The notes below the pieces were generated by a model that worked only from the letters and a program-made list of their open reading frames with translations, ran no database searches and was not told the origin of the DNA. A DNA stretch of 64,000 nt from Aeromicrobium ginsengisoli (GTDB taxonomy: Bacteria > Actinomycetota > Actinomycetes > Propionibacteriales > Nocardioidaceae): the NCBI RefSeq assembly GCF_004134905.2, contig NZ_SDPQ02000003.1, positions 806,001 to 870,000 on the forward strand. Direction: 5' to 3'. Position 1 is the stretch's first letter. Each line of letters opens with the position of its first letter. Shown here in pieces: positions 18,401 to 26,377 of the stretch. The translations under genes were made by a program, and so were the position numbers.

Positions 18401-20215
18401 TCACTCCCTGTCTTCACCCGTGCTGCGCCGGCGCGACGCGACGATGGCGCCTCCGGCCGCCGCGAGCACCACGATGGCACCCACCGGGATGACCCAGCCG
18501 GGCAGACCGCCGTCGTCGTCGGACGACGCGCTGTCGGAGCTCACGGGCTTGGCGCCGTAGAGGCCCCAGTAGCCGTTCTGGTTGAGGATCACGCCACCCT
18601 TCTCGGGCTGCAGGCCGAAGCCGGTGAAGTGGTCGCTGCGGTAGGCCTCGAGCGGCTTGATGTACCAGATCGGGTCGCTGACGTACGCGTCGTAGAGGAT
18701 GCTGAACGCCTTCTTGACCAGCTCCTGGCGCTTGCCCTCGTCGAGCTCGGCATGCTGGGCCTTGAACGCCGCGTCGAACTCCGGCGAGCACCAGTTGTTC
18801 TCGCTCGTGTTGCCCGAGCCATCGGCATTGGGTCGCGAAGCACAGGTGTTCATCGCCAGCTGATTGTCGGGGTCGGGACCGAGGCTCCAGCCGGTGAAGT
18901 AGAGGTCGTAGTTGCCGAGCGTCGAGTCCTCGTTGACCTTGTCGGGCGTGACCATCGAGACATCGAGCGCGATGCCGATGTCCTTGAACCAGCTCGTCAG
19001 GAAGTCGGCCATCTGCGCGTGCGCCGGCTCGGTGTTGCGACCCATGAGGCGGAGCTTGAGCGGCTTGCCGTCCTTGTCCTCGCGGATGCCGTTGGCGCCC
19101 TTCTTGTAGCCGGCCTCGTCGAGCAGCTTGTTGGCGCCGTCGAGGTCGAAGGGCACCTCCTCGTACCCCTCGGCGAAGCCGAAGTACTTCTCGTACGACT
19201 TGGGCACCTCGGTCTGCCCGAGGTCGCCGAGTCCCTGCAGCACGCGGTCGAGCAGCGTCTTCTTGTCGACCGCCATGAAGATCGCCTCGCGGAGCTTGGG
19301 GTCCTTGAGCGCGGGGTTGCCGTCGCCCATGGGCTTGCCGTCGATGTCGATCGCGCCGGGGTTGATGGCCAGCGCCTGGTAGCGGCGGCCGATGCCGGCG
19401 TGGCGGGTGATGTTCTTGGCGCCCTTGAGCGAGTCGTACTGCGCCGGCGTCAGGCCGTCGGCGATGTCGACCTCGCCGGACTTGAGGCCTTGCACCGCGG
19501 CGTCGGAGTTCTTGTAGGCCACGTACGTCACGCCGGAGACCTGGGGCTTGCCGCGCCAGAAGTGCGGGTTGGCCTTGAGCTCGACGGACTGGCCGGTCTT
19601 GTAGGTCGTGATCGTGAACGGGCCGGAGCCGACGACGTCCTTGTCGGCGGCGAACTTCGCCGGGTCCTGCTTGTCCCAGATGTGCTTGGGGACGATCGGG
19701 ATCTCCTGGCCGGGGTTGGGGGCCTGCGCGGACTTGAGCGTCATGACGACGGTCTGCGGATCGGTGGCCTTGACGTCGGCGATGTTGGTGACGAGTCCGC
19801 CGTTGGCCGCCTGCAGCGCGGAGGTCTTCATGATCGACGTGTAGGTGTAGACGACGTCGTCGGCGGTGATCGCCTTGCCGTCGGACCACGTGCGGTCCTT
19901 GGGGATGTGGAACGTCCAGGTGATGCCGTCGTCGCTGGTGTCCCACGTGTCGGCGATGCCGGCGTCGGGCTCGCTGTTGCGGCCGTAGCCGACGAGCGCC
20001 TCGTACTGGTAGCGGTTGATGCCGGTGCTCTGCAGCAGGACCGCGGTGAACGGGTTGAACGTGTCGATGTCGTTGAACATCGCGACCTTGATGGGCTTGG
20101 AGTCGTCGGCTGCGTGCGCCGGTGTCGTCACGGCGAGCCCGGCGAGGGTGAGGAGTGCGGCCGCCGCGACCCCGGTGAGTGCCCGGAGGAAGCGTGGGCG
20201 AGACGTGGTGATCAT
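18401..20215 (-). CDS. ABC transporter substrate-binding protein (family 5) with C-terminal membrane anchor
   Basis: 604 residues from the ATG at 20215 behind a GGGGACCC site. A classical signal peptide ends AHAADD near residue 35 and has no lipobox Cys. The body is an SBP_bac_5 oligopeptide-binding protein (FNDIDTFNPFTAVLLQSTGINRYQYE, then FHIPKDRTWSDGKAITADDVVYT, and MAVDKKTLLDRVLQG). Instead of a lipid anchor, the C-terminus has GLPGWVIPVGAIVVLAAAGG, a hydrophobic helix followed by RRRS. This would hold the protein on the outer face of the membrane. It is the first gene of the operon. Confidence 0.9.
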   Translation of the reverse strand: MITTSRPRFLRALTGVAAAALLTLAGLAVTTPAHAADDSKPIKVAMFNDIDTFNPFTAVLLQSTGINRYQYEALVGYGRNSEPDAGIADTWDTSDDGITWTFHIPKDRTWSDGKAITADDVVYTYTSIMKTSALQAANGGLVTNIADVKATDPQTVVMTLKSAQAPNPGQEIPIVPKHIWDKQDPAKFAADKDVVGSGPFTITTYKTGQSVELKANPHFWRGKPQVSGVTYVAYKNSDAAVQGLKSGEVDIADGLTPAQYDSLKGAKNITRHAGIGRRYQALAINPGAIDIDGKPMGDGNPALKDPKLREAIFMAVDKKTLLDRVLQGLGDLGQTEVPKSYEKYFGFAEGYEEVPFDLDGANKLLDEAGYKKGANGIREDKDGKPLKLRLMGRNTEPAHAQMADFLTSWFKDIGIALDVSMVTPDKVNEDSTLGNYDLYFTGWSLGPDPDNQLAMNTCASRPNADGSGNTSENNWCSPEFDAAFKAQHAELDEGKRQELVKKAFSILYDAYVSDPIWYIKPLEAYRSDHFTGFGLQPEKGGVILNQNGYWGLYGAKPVSSDSASSDDDGGLPGWVIPVGAIVVLAAAGGAIVASRRRSTGEDRE

Positions 20216-20267
20216 GGGTCCCCGATCCTGGTGTGCCTGGGTGCCGAGTCGTCGCGGCACCCTTCGC

Positions 20268-20296
20268 ACTGTTCAGCAGCCCTGTCTCGATGTCAA
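20268..20296 (-). promoter_or_regulatory. candidate sigma70-type promoter of the peptide-transport operon
   Basis: Read on the minus strand, TTGACA (20296-20291) is followed after 17 nt by AACAGT (20273-20268), which keeps the second-position A and the final T of a -10 box. The predicted start would fall about 45 nt upstream of the ATG at 20215. The -35 match is perfect and the spacing ideal. The divergent gap 20216-20441 also contains TGTGGTACACA (near 20380-20390), a short palindrome that could be an operator for either direction. Confidence 0.45.
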
Positions 20297-20441
20297 TGAT
20301 TTTCGTGGGATACGTAACACAACTTTCACACATCGAGTGCTGCTGAGCGTAGAACTGGACCGATCCGCCCGGTGTGGTACACAGTAGGCAGCCTGATGTG
20401 TTCCGCAAATCTGCGGACATCGCTAGGGGAGGGAGACTGCC

Positions 20442-21764
20442 GTGGCCGAGCGCCCTGACGTCGTCTCCCTGCTGCAGACGCTGCTGAGGTTCGACACCAC
20501 CAACCGAGCGCCCGGGGATGCCGAGGGCGAGCTCGCGGCAGCGATGTGGATCCACGACCTCCTGGTGGGCGCTGGCCTCGAGCCGGTCCTGCTGGCGCGC
20601 GAGGACGCCCCGGACCGGGCCAACGTGGTCGTACGCGTTCCGGGCACCGACCCGTCGCTCGAAGGGCTGCTGGTGCACGCGCACCTCGACGTCGTACCGG
20701 CGGAGCCCGAGCAGTGGAGCTTCGACCCGTTCGGCGGCGACCTCGTGGACGGCTACGTCACCGGTCGCGGCGCGATGGACATGAAGGACATGGCCGCGAT
20801 GACCTTGGCGGTGCTGCTCGACTGGGCTTCGTCGGGGGAGCGGCCGCGGCGCGATGTCGTCGTCGCGTTCGTCGCCGACGAGGAGACCGACGGGGCGTAC
20901 GGCGCACAGTGGCTCGTCGAGGCGCACCCCGAGCTGTTCGCCGGCGTGGCCGCCGGGATCGGCGAGTCCGGCGGTGTCGTCGAGTCGCACGTTGGCGCCG
21001 GCGGGCCGGTGCGCCTGGCCCGGATCGCGGCCGGCGAGCGCGGCACGCTGCACCTGAAGCTCACCGCGACCGGCAGCTCGGGGCATGCGTCGCGGCCCAC
21101 CGAGGGCAGCGCGGTCCTGGCTCTCGTCGACGCACTCCATCGCATCGGGCACCACGACTGGCCGCTGCACATGTCGCCGTTGGTGCGGGCGCAGCTCGAG
21201 CAGACGGCTGCCGCGTTGGGGGTCGACGCCGACCTCGATGACGACGACGGGGTGCTGCGGACGATCGACGCCCTGGGCGATGCGGCCGATGTCGCGCTCT
21301 TCACGGTGCGCGCCTCGACGACGCCGACGGTCGTCCGCGCCGGCTACAAGGTCAACGTCATCCCCGGCCTCGCCGAGGCGGAGATCGACGTACGCTGCCC
21401 GCCGGGGTTCGAGGACGAGCTGCTGGCCGCGTTGCCGGAGCTCGTCGGCGACGGGGTCACGTTCGAGCACTCGGTGCGCGAGCCGTCGGTGCAGGCGCCG
21501 ATCGACGGGCCGTGGTTCGACGCGATGGTCGCCTCGATCCAGCACGTCGACCCGTCTGCCGTCGTCGTCCCGGGCTGCCTCGGCGGTGGCACCGATGCCA
21601 AGGCGTTCAGCCTGCTCGGCATCGCCTGCTACGGGTTTGTGCCGGCGACCGCCGACCCCGAAGGCCGCCGCCGGTCGGGCCTGCACGGGGTCGATGAGCG
21701 GGTGCCGGTGTCATCGCTCTGCGGTGGCCTGGAGATCCTGGCGCACTTCCTCGCTACGGTGTGA
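20442..21764 (+). CDS. M20/M25/M40-family metallopeptidase
   Basis: 440 residues from the GTG at 20442, preceded by AGGGGAGGGAGA. The metal ligands of the family are in GLLVHAHLDVVPAEPEQW (His and catalytic Asp), GRGAMDMKDMAAM (bridging Asp), FVADEETDGAYGAQW (catalytic Glu and Glu ligand), and GGGTDAKAF near the end. M20 enzymes cleave dipeptides or N-acyl amino acids in the cytosol. It is transcribed divergently from the peptide-uptake operon and lies 3 nt before the serine hydrolase gene, so it probably works on the imported peptides. Confidence 0.92.
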   Translation: MAERPDVVSLLQTLLRFDTTNRAPGDAEGELAAAMWIHDLLVGAGLEPVLLAREDAPDRANVVVRVPGTDPSLEGLLVHAHLDVVPAEPEQWSFDPFGGDLVDGYVTGRGAMDMKDMAAMTLAVLLDWASSGERPRRDVVVAFVADEETDGAYGAQWLVEAHPELFAGVAAGIGESGGVVESHVGAGGPVRLARIAAGERGTLHLKLTATGSSGHASRPTEGSAVLALVDALHRIGHHDWPLHMSPLVRAQLEQTAAALGVDADLDDDDGVLRTIDALGDAADVALFTVRASTTPTVVRAGYKVNVIPGLAEAEIDVRCPPGFEDELLAALPELVGDGVTFEHSVREPSVQAPIDGPWFDAMVASIQHVDPSAVVVPGCLGGGTDAKAFSLLGIACYGFVPATADPEGRRRSGLHGVDERVPVSSLCGGLEILAHFLATV

Positions 21765-21767
21765 CGC

Positions 21768-22574
21768 GTGCGCCTGCCACCGCTGTCCGACGACGTCGAG
21801 TGGTCGGTGTGCGTACGGGATGCGGCGTCGTCTCGTGTGTTGGCTTCGCTTTCCCCTGATCGCGTCCTGCGTACAGCCAGCATCGGCAAGCTGTTCCTGC
21901 TGATCGAGATCGCCCGCGCCGCTGCTGCTGGTGAGCTCGACCTCGGTGAGGAGCTGCGGCGTACCTCCGACGATGCGGTTGCCGACTCCGGCCTGTGGCA
22001 CCTGATGCGGCGCGACGCGTTCACGATCGATGACCTCTGCTGGCTGGTCGGCGGGTTCAGCGACAACCTCGCCACCAACGTCCTCACCCGTCGCATCGGG
22101 ATCTCCGCTGTTGGTGCGACCTCTGCGTCGCTGGGCTTCGTACGCTCGGCATTGCTCGACCGGGTGCGTGACGATCGCTCACCGGAGGATCCCTGGACCC
22201 TGTCCGCCGGCAACGCCGACGAGCTCTCCGACCTCATGGCCCGCCTGCACCGCGGCGACATCGGCTCTGCGTCGGTGAGCTCCCGCGTGCTCCGCTGGGT
22301 CGCCGCCAACGCCGACCTCTCGATGGTCGCTGCCGCGTTCGGCCTCGACCCGCTGGCGCACGCGGAGCCCGATCGCGGTGTCACGCTGGTCAACAAGACC
22401 GGCACGATCAGCACCGTTCGCGGTGACGTCGGCGTCGTCACCGGCCCTGCGGGTTCCGTCGCGTACGCGGTCCTGGCGAGCTGGCCCGACGATGCGGCCG
22501 AGGATCCCCGAGACCGCGTCCTCGCCGAGATGGCAGCGATCGGCGCCACCATCCGTACGCACATCGGGGCCTGA
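21768..22574 (+). CDS. class A beta-lactamase-fold serine hydrolase
   Basis: 268 residues from the GTG at 21768. The three active-site motifs of the beta-lactamase/penicillin-binding fold are visible: SIGK (38-41), SDN (98-100) and KTG (210-212, NKTGTIST). No signal peptide is seen, unlike true secreted beta-lactamases. Together with the upstream M20 peptidase and the opposite LD-carboxypeptidase and dipeptidase, a role in hydrolysing a D-amino-acid peptide or a related cell-wall product is more likely than drug resistance. That is an inference from context. Confidence 0.82.
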   Translation: MRLPPLSDDVEWSVCVRDAASSRVLASLSPDRVLRTASIGKLFLLIEIARAAAAGELDLGEELRRTSDDAVADSGLWHLMRRDAFTIDDLCWLVGGFSDNLATNVLTRRIGISAVGATSASLGFVRSALLDRVRDDRSPEDPWTLSAGNADELSDLMARLHRGDIGSASVSSRVLRWVAANADLSMVAAAFGLDPLAHAEPDRGVTLVNKTGTISTVRGDVGVVTGPAGSVAYAVLASWPDDAAEDPRDRVLAEMAAIGATIRTHIGA

Positions 22575-22619
22575 GGGCCGGATTCGGCTGGCGTCACGGC
22601 TTCCGGTAACCTCGTCCGC

Positions 22620-22706
22620 GGTGGCGTGTCCGAGCGGCCGAAGGTGCATCACTCGAAATGATGTGTGGGCTCAAACCCACCGTGGGTTCAAATCCCACCG
22701 CCACCG
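22620..22706 (+). tRNA. tRNA-Ser(CGA)
   Basis: The acceptor arm GGTGGCG (22620-22626) pairs with CGCCACC (22699-22705), followed by the discriminator G; CCA is not encoded. The anticodon arm has stem CATCA/TGATG and the seven-base loop CTCGAAA, giving anticodon CGA (22654-22656). A long variable arm (GTGGGCTCAAACCCAC region) and the T arm GTGGGTTCAAATCCCAC are present, as expected for a class II serine tRNA. The 3' end is the likely insertion point of the island to the right. Confidence 0.95.
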
Positions 22707-22711
22707 CACGA

Positions 22712-22760
22712 TGAAGACCCCCGATTTTCGCTGGAATCCCAGTGATATCGGGGGTCTTCA
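22712..22760 (+). terminator. strong hairpin directly after tRNA-Ser
   Basis: TGAAGACCCCCGAT (22712-22725) is perfectly complementary to ATCGGGGGTCTTCA (22747-22760), with a 21-nt loop. The 14-bp stem is followed by CTTTCTC, a weak T-containing tail. It begins six bases after the tRNA 3' end, so it most likely ends the tRNA transcript. It also shields the island from read-through. Confidence 0.75.
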
Positions 22761-22778
22761 CTTTCTCACAATGTCCGC

Positions 22779-22799
22779 TTTGGGCACATTTTGGGCACA
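22779..22799 (+). repeat. tandem TTTGGGCACA boxes at the left island edge
   Basis: The decamer TTTGGGCACA occurs at 22779-22788 and 22790-22799, an 11-bp period that places both on the same face of the helix. Close to an attachment site in a tRNA gene this resembles arm-type binding sites of tyrosine integrases; a repressor operator is the alternative. The remaining gap to 22990 shows no gene. Confidence 0.5.
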
Positions 22800-22990
22800 C
22801 TTTTCTCACGATGCGGATGAGACAGGGCCGCGAAACGAGAGCCGGAAGGGCCTGATCCGAGGCTTGACATTGCACCCAATCGAGCCGGAACAGGCGCGAA
22901 TCGATATGGGCCTTACCGCCAAGCCGCCGAAGATGTCCTAGGCCCCGATCTGCGACGTAGGCGCCGCCCGACATCGTAGGGTCTTGTGAC

Positions 22991-23935
22991 ATGAGCGACA
23001 CCCTGCTTCAGTCACTGCGTGAGCGTCTGATGGATGAATCCGAGCCGCTATCTGGTCTGCTCCGTAAGTGCTTGATGCTCGGCGCGGAGACTGGCTCAGA
23101 CTCGCTGCGCGATTGGGCGCGTCGCGAGCTGAACGGCTACGGAGACGAAGACGAGGTGCCCAGGTACCGCCGACTCCACAGCCCGCCCATCTCAGCCGAT
23201 TCGCAGAGTGGCCCAACGTGGGTGCAGGGTCAAATTCTCGATCGTCTCCAGATACCTCCGAAGGCACGAGAGTACGTCTCCGAAACGATCCCCATGAAAC
23301 AGCCAATCGAGGAACTCGAGCAGCTCGCTGGGCAGAAGAAGCTGTCATTTAGCTCACCAGGCCTCGCGGCTGCGATGTCAATCTGGAATCGCGAACTTGG
23401 TCCCTTCCAGAGCGTCAGCAGCCTCTCGTACGTCATGTCTGGTTCTCACGTCGCGGGGATCCTCGGCCAGGTTCGGACCAACCTCGTTGAGATCGTTGCG
23501 GATCTTACGTCCGGCACGCCATTGACCGAGCTTCCGGGAAAGGACAAGGTCGATGCGGCCGTCGACCAGCGGGTGGGTCAAGTTGGCGACGTCTACAACA
23601 CGACGATCCACGAAGCCAAGGGTGCAATTGCCGTCGGCACTAAAGCAAGCGCCACGTTTGAGGGCTTGACCGTTGAAGATGTGCTGGCCCTCCTCGACAA
23701 GTTGCAGGAGATGACGGGGGATCTCGAACCCGACCACCGAGAAGAGTTGATGCAGGCGGTGGGCGACTTGCGATCGGCGGTCGAGAAGGACGTGCCCGAC
23801 ACGGGTGATGTGGTCAAGAAGGCAGGCAAGTTGCGGGCTCTCGCCTCGAAGCTCGGCGTTCCGGCGCTAACTGCAGCGGCAGGGGGGATCGCGGAGGCAG
23901 TCGCGAGCCTGGCGCTTTCGGGCGCGTTCGGGTGA
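22991..23935 (+). CDS. AbiTii-domain abortive infection protein
   Basis: 314 residues from the ATG at 22991. Residues 8 to about 60 match the AbiTii N-terminal domain: LRERLMDESEPLSGLLRKCL, GSDSLRDWARRELNGYG and DEDEVPRYRRL. The middle carries an NTTIHEAKGAIAVGTKA stretch, and the C-terminus is helical and ends in a small-residue hydrophobic segment (VPALTAAAGGIAEAVASLAL), which could insert in a membrane. AbiTii domains are associated with phage-triggered growth arrest; the mechanism is not established. TAGGGT eight bases before the ATG may be a -10 for a leaderless transcript. The stop overlaps the next gene (GTGA), and codons are less GC-rich than in the flanking genes. Confidence 0.8.
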   Translation: MSDTLLQSLRERLMDESEPLSGLLRKCLMLGAETGSDSLRDWARRELNGYGDEDEVPRYRRLHSPPISADSQSGPTWVQGQILDRLQIPPKAREYVSETIPMKQPIEELEQLAGQKKLSFSSPGLAAAMSIWNRELGPFQSVSSLSYVMSGSHVAGILGQVRTNLVEIVADLTSGTPLTELPGKDKVDAAVDQRVGQVGDVYNTTIHEAKGAIAVGTKASATFEGLTVEDVLALLDKLQEMTGDLEPDHREELMQAVGDLRSAVEKDVPDTGDVVKKAGKLRALASKLGVPALTAAAGGIAEAVASLALSGAFG

Positions 23936-25098
23936 GCGGGCTTCCCGGAGCAGAGGAAGCAGCCGCGCGGCTTCGCGAGACGGCGCTCCGCAACTTCGGT
24001 CCGCCTCTCCCGTTCGAAGATCGGAAGGGCAAGACGTACAAGTTGCCTCTCGCTGCCCGCGAGACGCCAGTTCCACGACTGATCCGCTACGCATTAAGCC
24101 TCGTAGGCCTTGAAGCGAGCGGCCCGGGAGAGAAGGTCGCGTGGTGGGTTGACTGCACCTTTCGGGGTGAACCATGCGAGGTGGCCCATCAGAAGTTTGG
24201 CGTCAGAATCTATGTACGTACTGAGGCTGGCGAGGCCGAGGCGCAGAAGACACTTCGGCAGATTCACAAGCAAATTACCTCAGCGATGAGGACAGTCGAG
24301 AAGGTAGTACTGGCGGCTGCGCCGGCGATCCTAGGTCGGGGGAACGCCACGGTGGTCAATCAACATCGCCAGCTCCGCCGAGCGTATGAGTACTTCAGGG
24401 AACGAGCCGAGAGCCCCGCGATTATCGAGGACGAGCGTACTGAGCTCGACCCCGTTCCGCCGTTCATCCTCGGCGGCACGTCATTCAAGAGTGGCCAGAT
24501 GCAGATGGACATGAACGCCTTTCATGACCTCGTTGCTGCGATCACGGCATACCTGAGCCTCTTAGAGCACGACCTTGTGCTCGCCCTCGCGTTTGCCGAC
24601 TTCGACCCGGACGGTGATGACCTGACGAAGATGATTGGGTCGAGGTGGGGCGAAAAATGGGCCCGGGTGCTTGGCACTCGAGGGGTGGAGGCATCAAGAT
24701 TCCGCGACCGTCTTGGCAGCGTTATCGAGCGATGGCGGAACCCCTACTCGCATGGTGGATTCGAGAAGGGGCATGGGGCGACCATCTACTTGCAGGCCCC
24801 CGGGGTAGGCGCAGTCCCGGTGGGAATGACCTCAGTCACGAACAGCCCACACTTCTCGTTCATACCCGCGAACGAGACCGACATCGCTGAGGTCTTCGCA
24901 CTGTTCGATGAGTTGGACCTCTGGCTCAAGTCCACGCTCTACTATGCGTTCGAGTGGATAGAAAGCGATCTGGCGGTTCGTTTCGACGAGGGCTTCCGGG
25001 CTCAAATTCGCTTGGCGATCGAGAGTCCCGAAGCGTTCAATGACTTCCTGGAGTACCACGGTTACTTGCACGACCAAGCAGTCAATATGGACTTCTAA
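23932..25098 (+). CDS. unrecognised island protein with an RX4H (HEPN-like) motif
   Basis: 388 residues from the GTG at 23932, which overlaps the AbiTii stop by four nucleotides. I do not recognise a family for most of the protein. Near residue 269 it reads RFRDRLGSVIERWRNPYSHG, which contains R269-N-P-Y-S-H274. Arg and His four residues apart, at the end of a helix, is the catalytic signature of HEPN ribonucleases; many of these are RNA-cutting toxins in defence systems. A second helix-rich stretch before it (NAFHDLVAAITAYLSLLEHD) could be the preceding HEPN helix. The translational coupling suggests joint function with AbiTii. The HEPN call rests on this motif alone. Confidence 0.65.
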   Translation: MSGLPGAEEAAARLRETALRNFGPPLPFEDRKGKTYKLPLAARETPVPRLIRYALSLVGLEASGPGEKVAWWVDCTFRGEPCEVAHQKFGVRIYVRTEAGEAEAQKTLRQIHKQITSAMRTVEKVVLAAAPAILGRGNATVVNQHRQLRRAYEYFRERAESPAIIEDERTELDPVPPFILGGTSFKSGQMQMDMNAFHDLVAAITAYLSLLEHDLVLALAFADFDPDGDDLTKMIGSRWGEKWARVLGTRGVEASRFRDRLGSVIERWRNPYSHGGFEKGHGATIYLQAPGVGAVPVGMTSVTNSPHFSFIPANETDIAEVFALFDELDLWLKSTLYYAFEWIESDLAVRFDEGFRAQIRLAIESPEAFNDFLEYHGYLHDQAVNMDF

Positions 25099-25219
25099 GC
25101 AGAGCTTGGCCCGGCCTTCGCGTGCTGTTAAGGCCCGCCCATCTCCCTGAATGGCACGGTCCGATAGGCCGCTGCACGGGCCGGGAGCTGGCCAACCATA
25201 GGTCAGGAGCAGTTACGGT

Positions 25220-25234
25220 GGGTTGCATCAACCC
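25220..25234. promoter_or_regulatory. palindrome GGGTTG-CAT-CAACCC before the DUF3644 gene
   Basis: A perfect 6-bp inverted repeat with a three-base loop ends 11 nt before the GTG at 25246, directly upstream of the ribosome binding site GAGGAG. It may be an operator for a repressor, or form a small hairpin that limits translation. The whole 147-nt gap 25099-25245 otherwise shows no gene and is long enough to hold a separate promoter for the third island gene. Confidence 0.4.
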
Positions 25235-25245
25235 GAGGAGCTGCC

Positions 25246-26334
25246 GTGGCGCGCCCGAGACGACACTGGCCCATGGTGCAGGCTTCCCGGGATGAAGCTT
25301 GCCTCGCGGTTCGCCTATACAACGACCCAGCTGAAGTGCGGTCTTTCGAAGGTTTTGTTGTGCACATGCACATGGCGTGGCTCTACCTGCTCCATGCGGA
25401 GTTCACCAGAGACGATGTCGATTACCGCTACTGGCAACAGGCAAACCCCCGCCGTCTGGAGAAGATTGACGGCGAGCCAAAACGCTGGGAGCTTGCGAGA
25501 AGTGGTCTGCAGAGGTGGCCAAACCCTCAAGATCCCGTTCGAGCAAACTTGGAGTTCTTTATCGGTCTCCGCAACAAGGTCGAGCACCGGTTTGCCAGCG
25601 AACAGCAGGCTCTGTCGGCCGCTGTAAGCGGTCAGGCGCAGGCGCTTCTATTGAACTACGAGTACGAACTGACCACGCAATTCGGCGTGAGCTCCACGCT
25701 CGCGACCAGGCTGAGATTTCCAATCTTCGTCGGATCGTTCACGGACGAGGGCGAGAAGGCCCTTCTCCGGCTGCGTCGGCGACTGCCGTCGTCCGTCCGT
25801 AAGTTCATCGCAGAGTACGCGGCGCATCTCGACGAGTCCGTCGCTGGTGATCCACGCTATGAGCTCCGACTCCGTGTCTTTCAGGAACTTGCGCCAAAGG
25901 ATCCCGAGGCGTTGGCGATCCAGTACACCCGCTACGACGATTTGAGTGACAAGGATCGGCTTGCTGTGGAAGCGCTCGGGCGTAAAGGCAAGGTGATCGT
26001 TCGCGAGCGGGTCAGGAATGTTGTAGGAGCGGATGAACTCCGTCCCACCCATGTGGTCGAAGCAGTCAAGTCGAGAATTCCGTATCGATTCACCTCTGAC
26101 GACTTTCAGCGTGCTTGGAAGAAGCTCAACGTGCGGCCAGAGACCAATTCTTCTACGCCGGAACGTACAGACGAGAGATACTGCACCTACGACAAACGCC
26201 ACGGGGACTACGGGTACAAACCTGCCTACGTAGAGAAGTTGGTCCGAGAATGCTCAACGGCCAAGGGCTACACAAGGTTGACGGGGAAACCGCCCCGAGA
26301 TGCAGTGACTGGACTCCTTGTGGACCCAAGCTGA
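25246..26334 (+). CDS. DUF3644-domain protein with HEPN-like RX4H motif
   Basis: 362 residues from the GTG at 25246, with GAGGAG upstream. The N-terminal 120 residues match DUF3644: EACLAVRLYNDPAEVRSFEG, HMAWLYLLHAEFTRDDVDYRY, KIDGEPKRWEL and VRANLEFFIGLRNKVEHRF. R109-N-K-V-E-H114 is an RX4H motif at the end of a helix, as in HEPN nucleases. The C-terminal part (about 230-362) includes a KSRIPYRFTSDDFQRAWKKL helix region that may recognise a target. DUF3644 proteins occur in phage-defence and mobile contexts, and this copy lies beside an AbiTii gene and an integrase remnant. The function is inferred. Confidence 0.8.
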   Translation: MARPRRHWPMVQASRDEACLAVRLYNDPAEVRSFEGFVVHMHMAWLYLLHAEFTRDDVDYRYWQQANPRRLEKIDGEPKRWELARSGLQRWPNPQDPVRANLEFFIGLRNKVEHRFASEQQALSAAVSGQAQALLLNYEYELTTQFGVSSTLATRLRFPIFVGSFTDEGEKALLRLRRRLPSSVRKFIAEYAAHLDESVAGDPRYELRLRVFQELAPKDPEALAIQYTRYDDLSDKDRLAVEALGRKGKVIVRERVRNVVGADELRPTHVVEAVKSRIPYRFTSDDFQRAWKKLNVRPETNSSTPERTDERYCTYDKRHGDYGYKPAYVEKLVRECSTAKGYTRLTGKPPRDAVTGLLVDPS

Positions 26335-26361
26335 GTCCGCGTAGACCCAATTGACCCGCAT

Positions 26362-26377
26362 TGAGGCAGACGCCTCA
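26362..26377. terminator. short bidirectional hairpin between island gene and integrase remnant
   Basis: TGAGGC (26362-26367) and GCCTCA (26372-26377) form a 6-bp stem with a 4-nt loop. It lies at the convergent junction of the DUF3644 gene and the integrase remnant, and includes the TGA stop of the latter. The stem is short and has no T run, so the terminator call is weak. Confidence 0.35.

Noticed and set aside
18414-21686. A 1090-codon minus-strand frame across the substrate-binding protein, the promoter gap and the M20 gene
   Set aside because: It overlaps two clear genes on both strands and the divergent promoter region; the translation is low-complexity Arg/Gly/His-rich.
21768-22574. 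Antibiotic-resistance beta-lactamase
   Set aside because: The active-site motifs are present, but there is no export signal and the gene is coupled to a peptidase in a peptide-use locus, so resistance is not supported.
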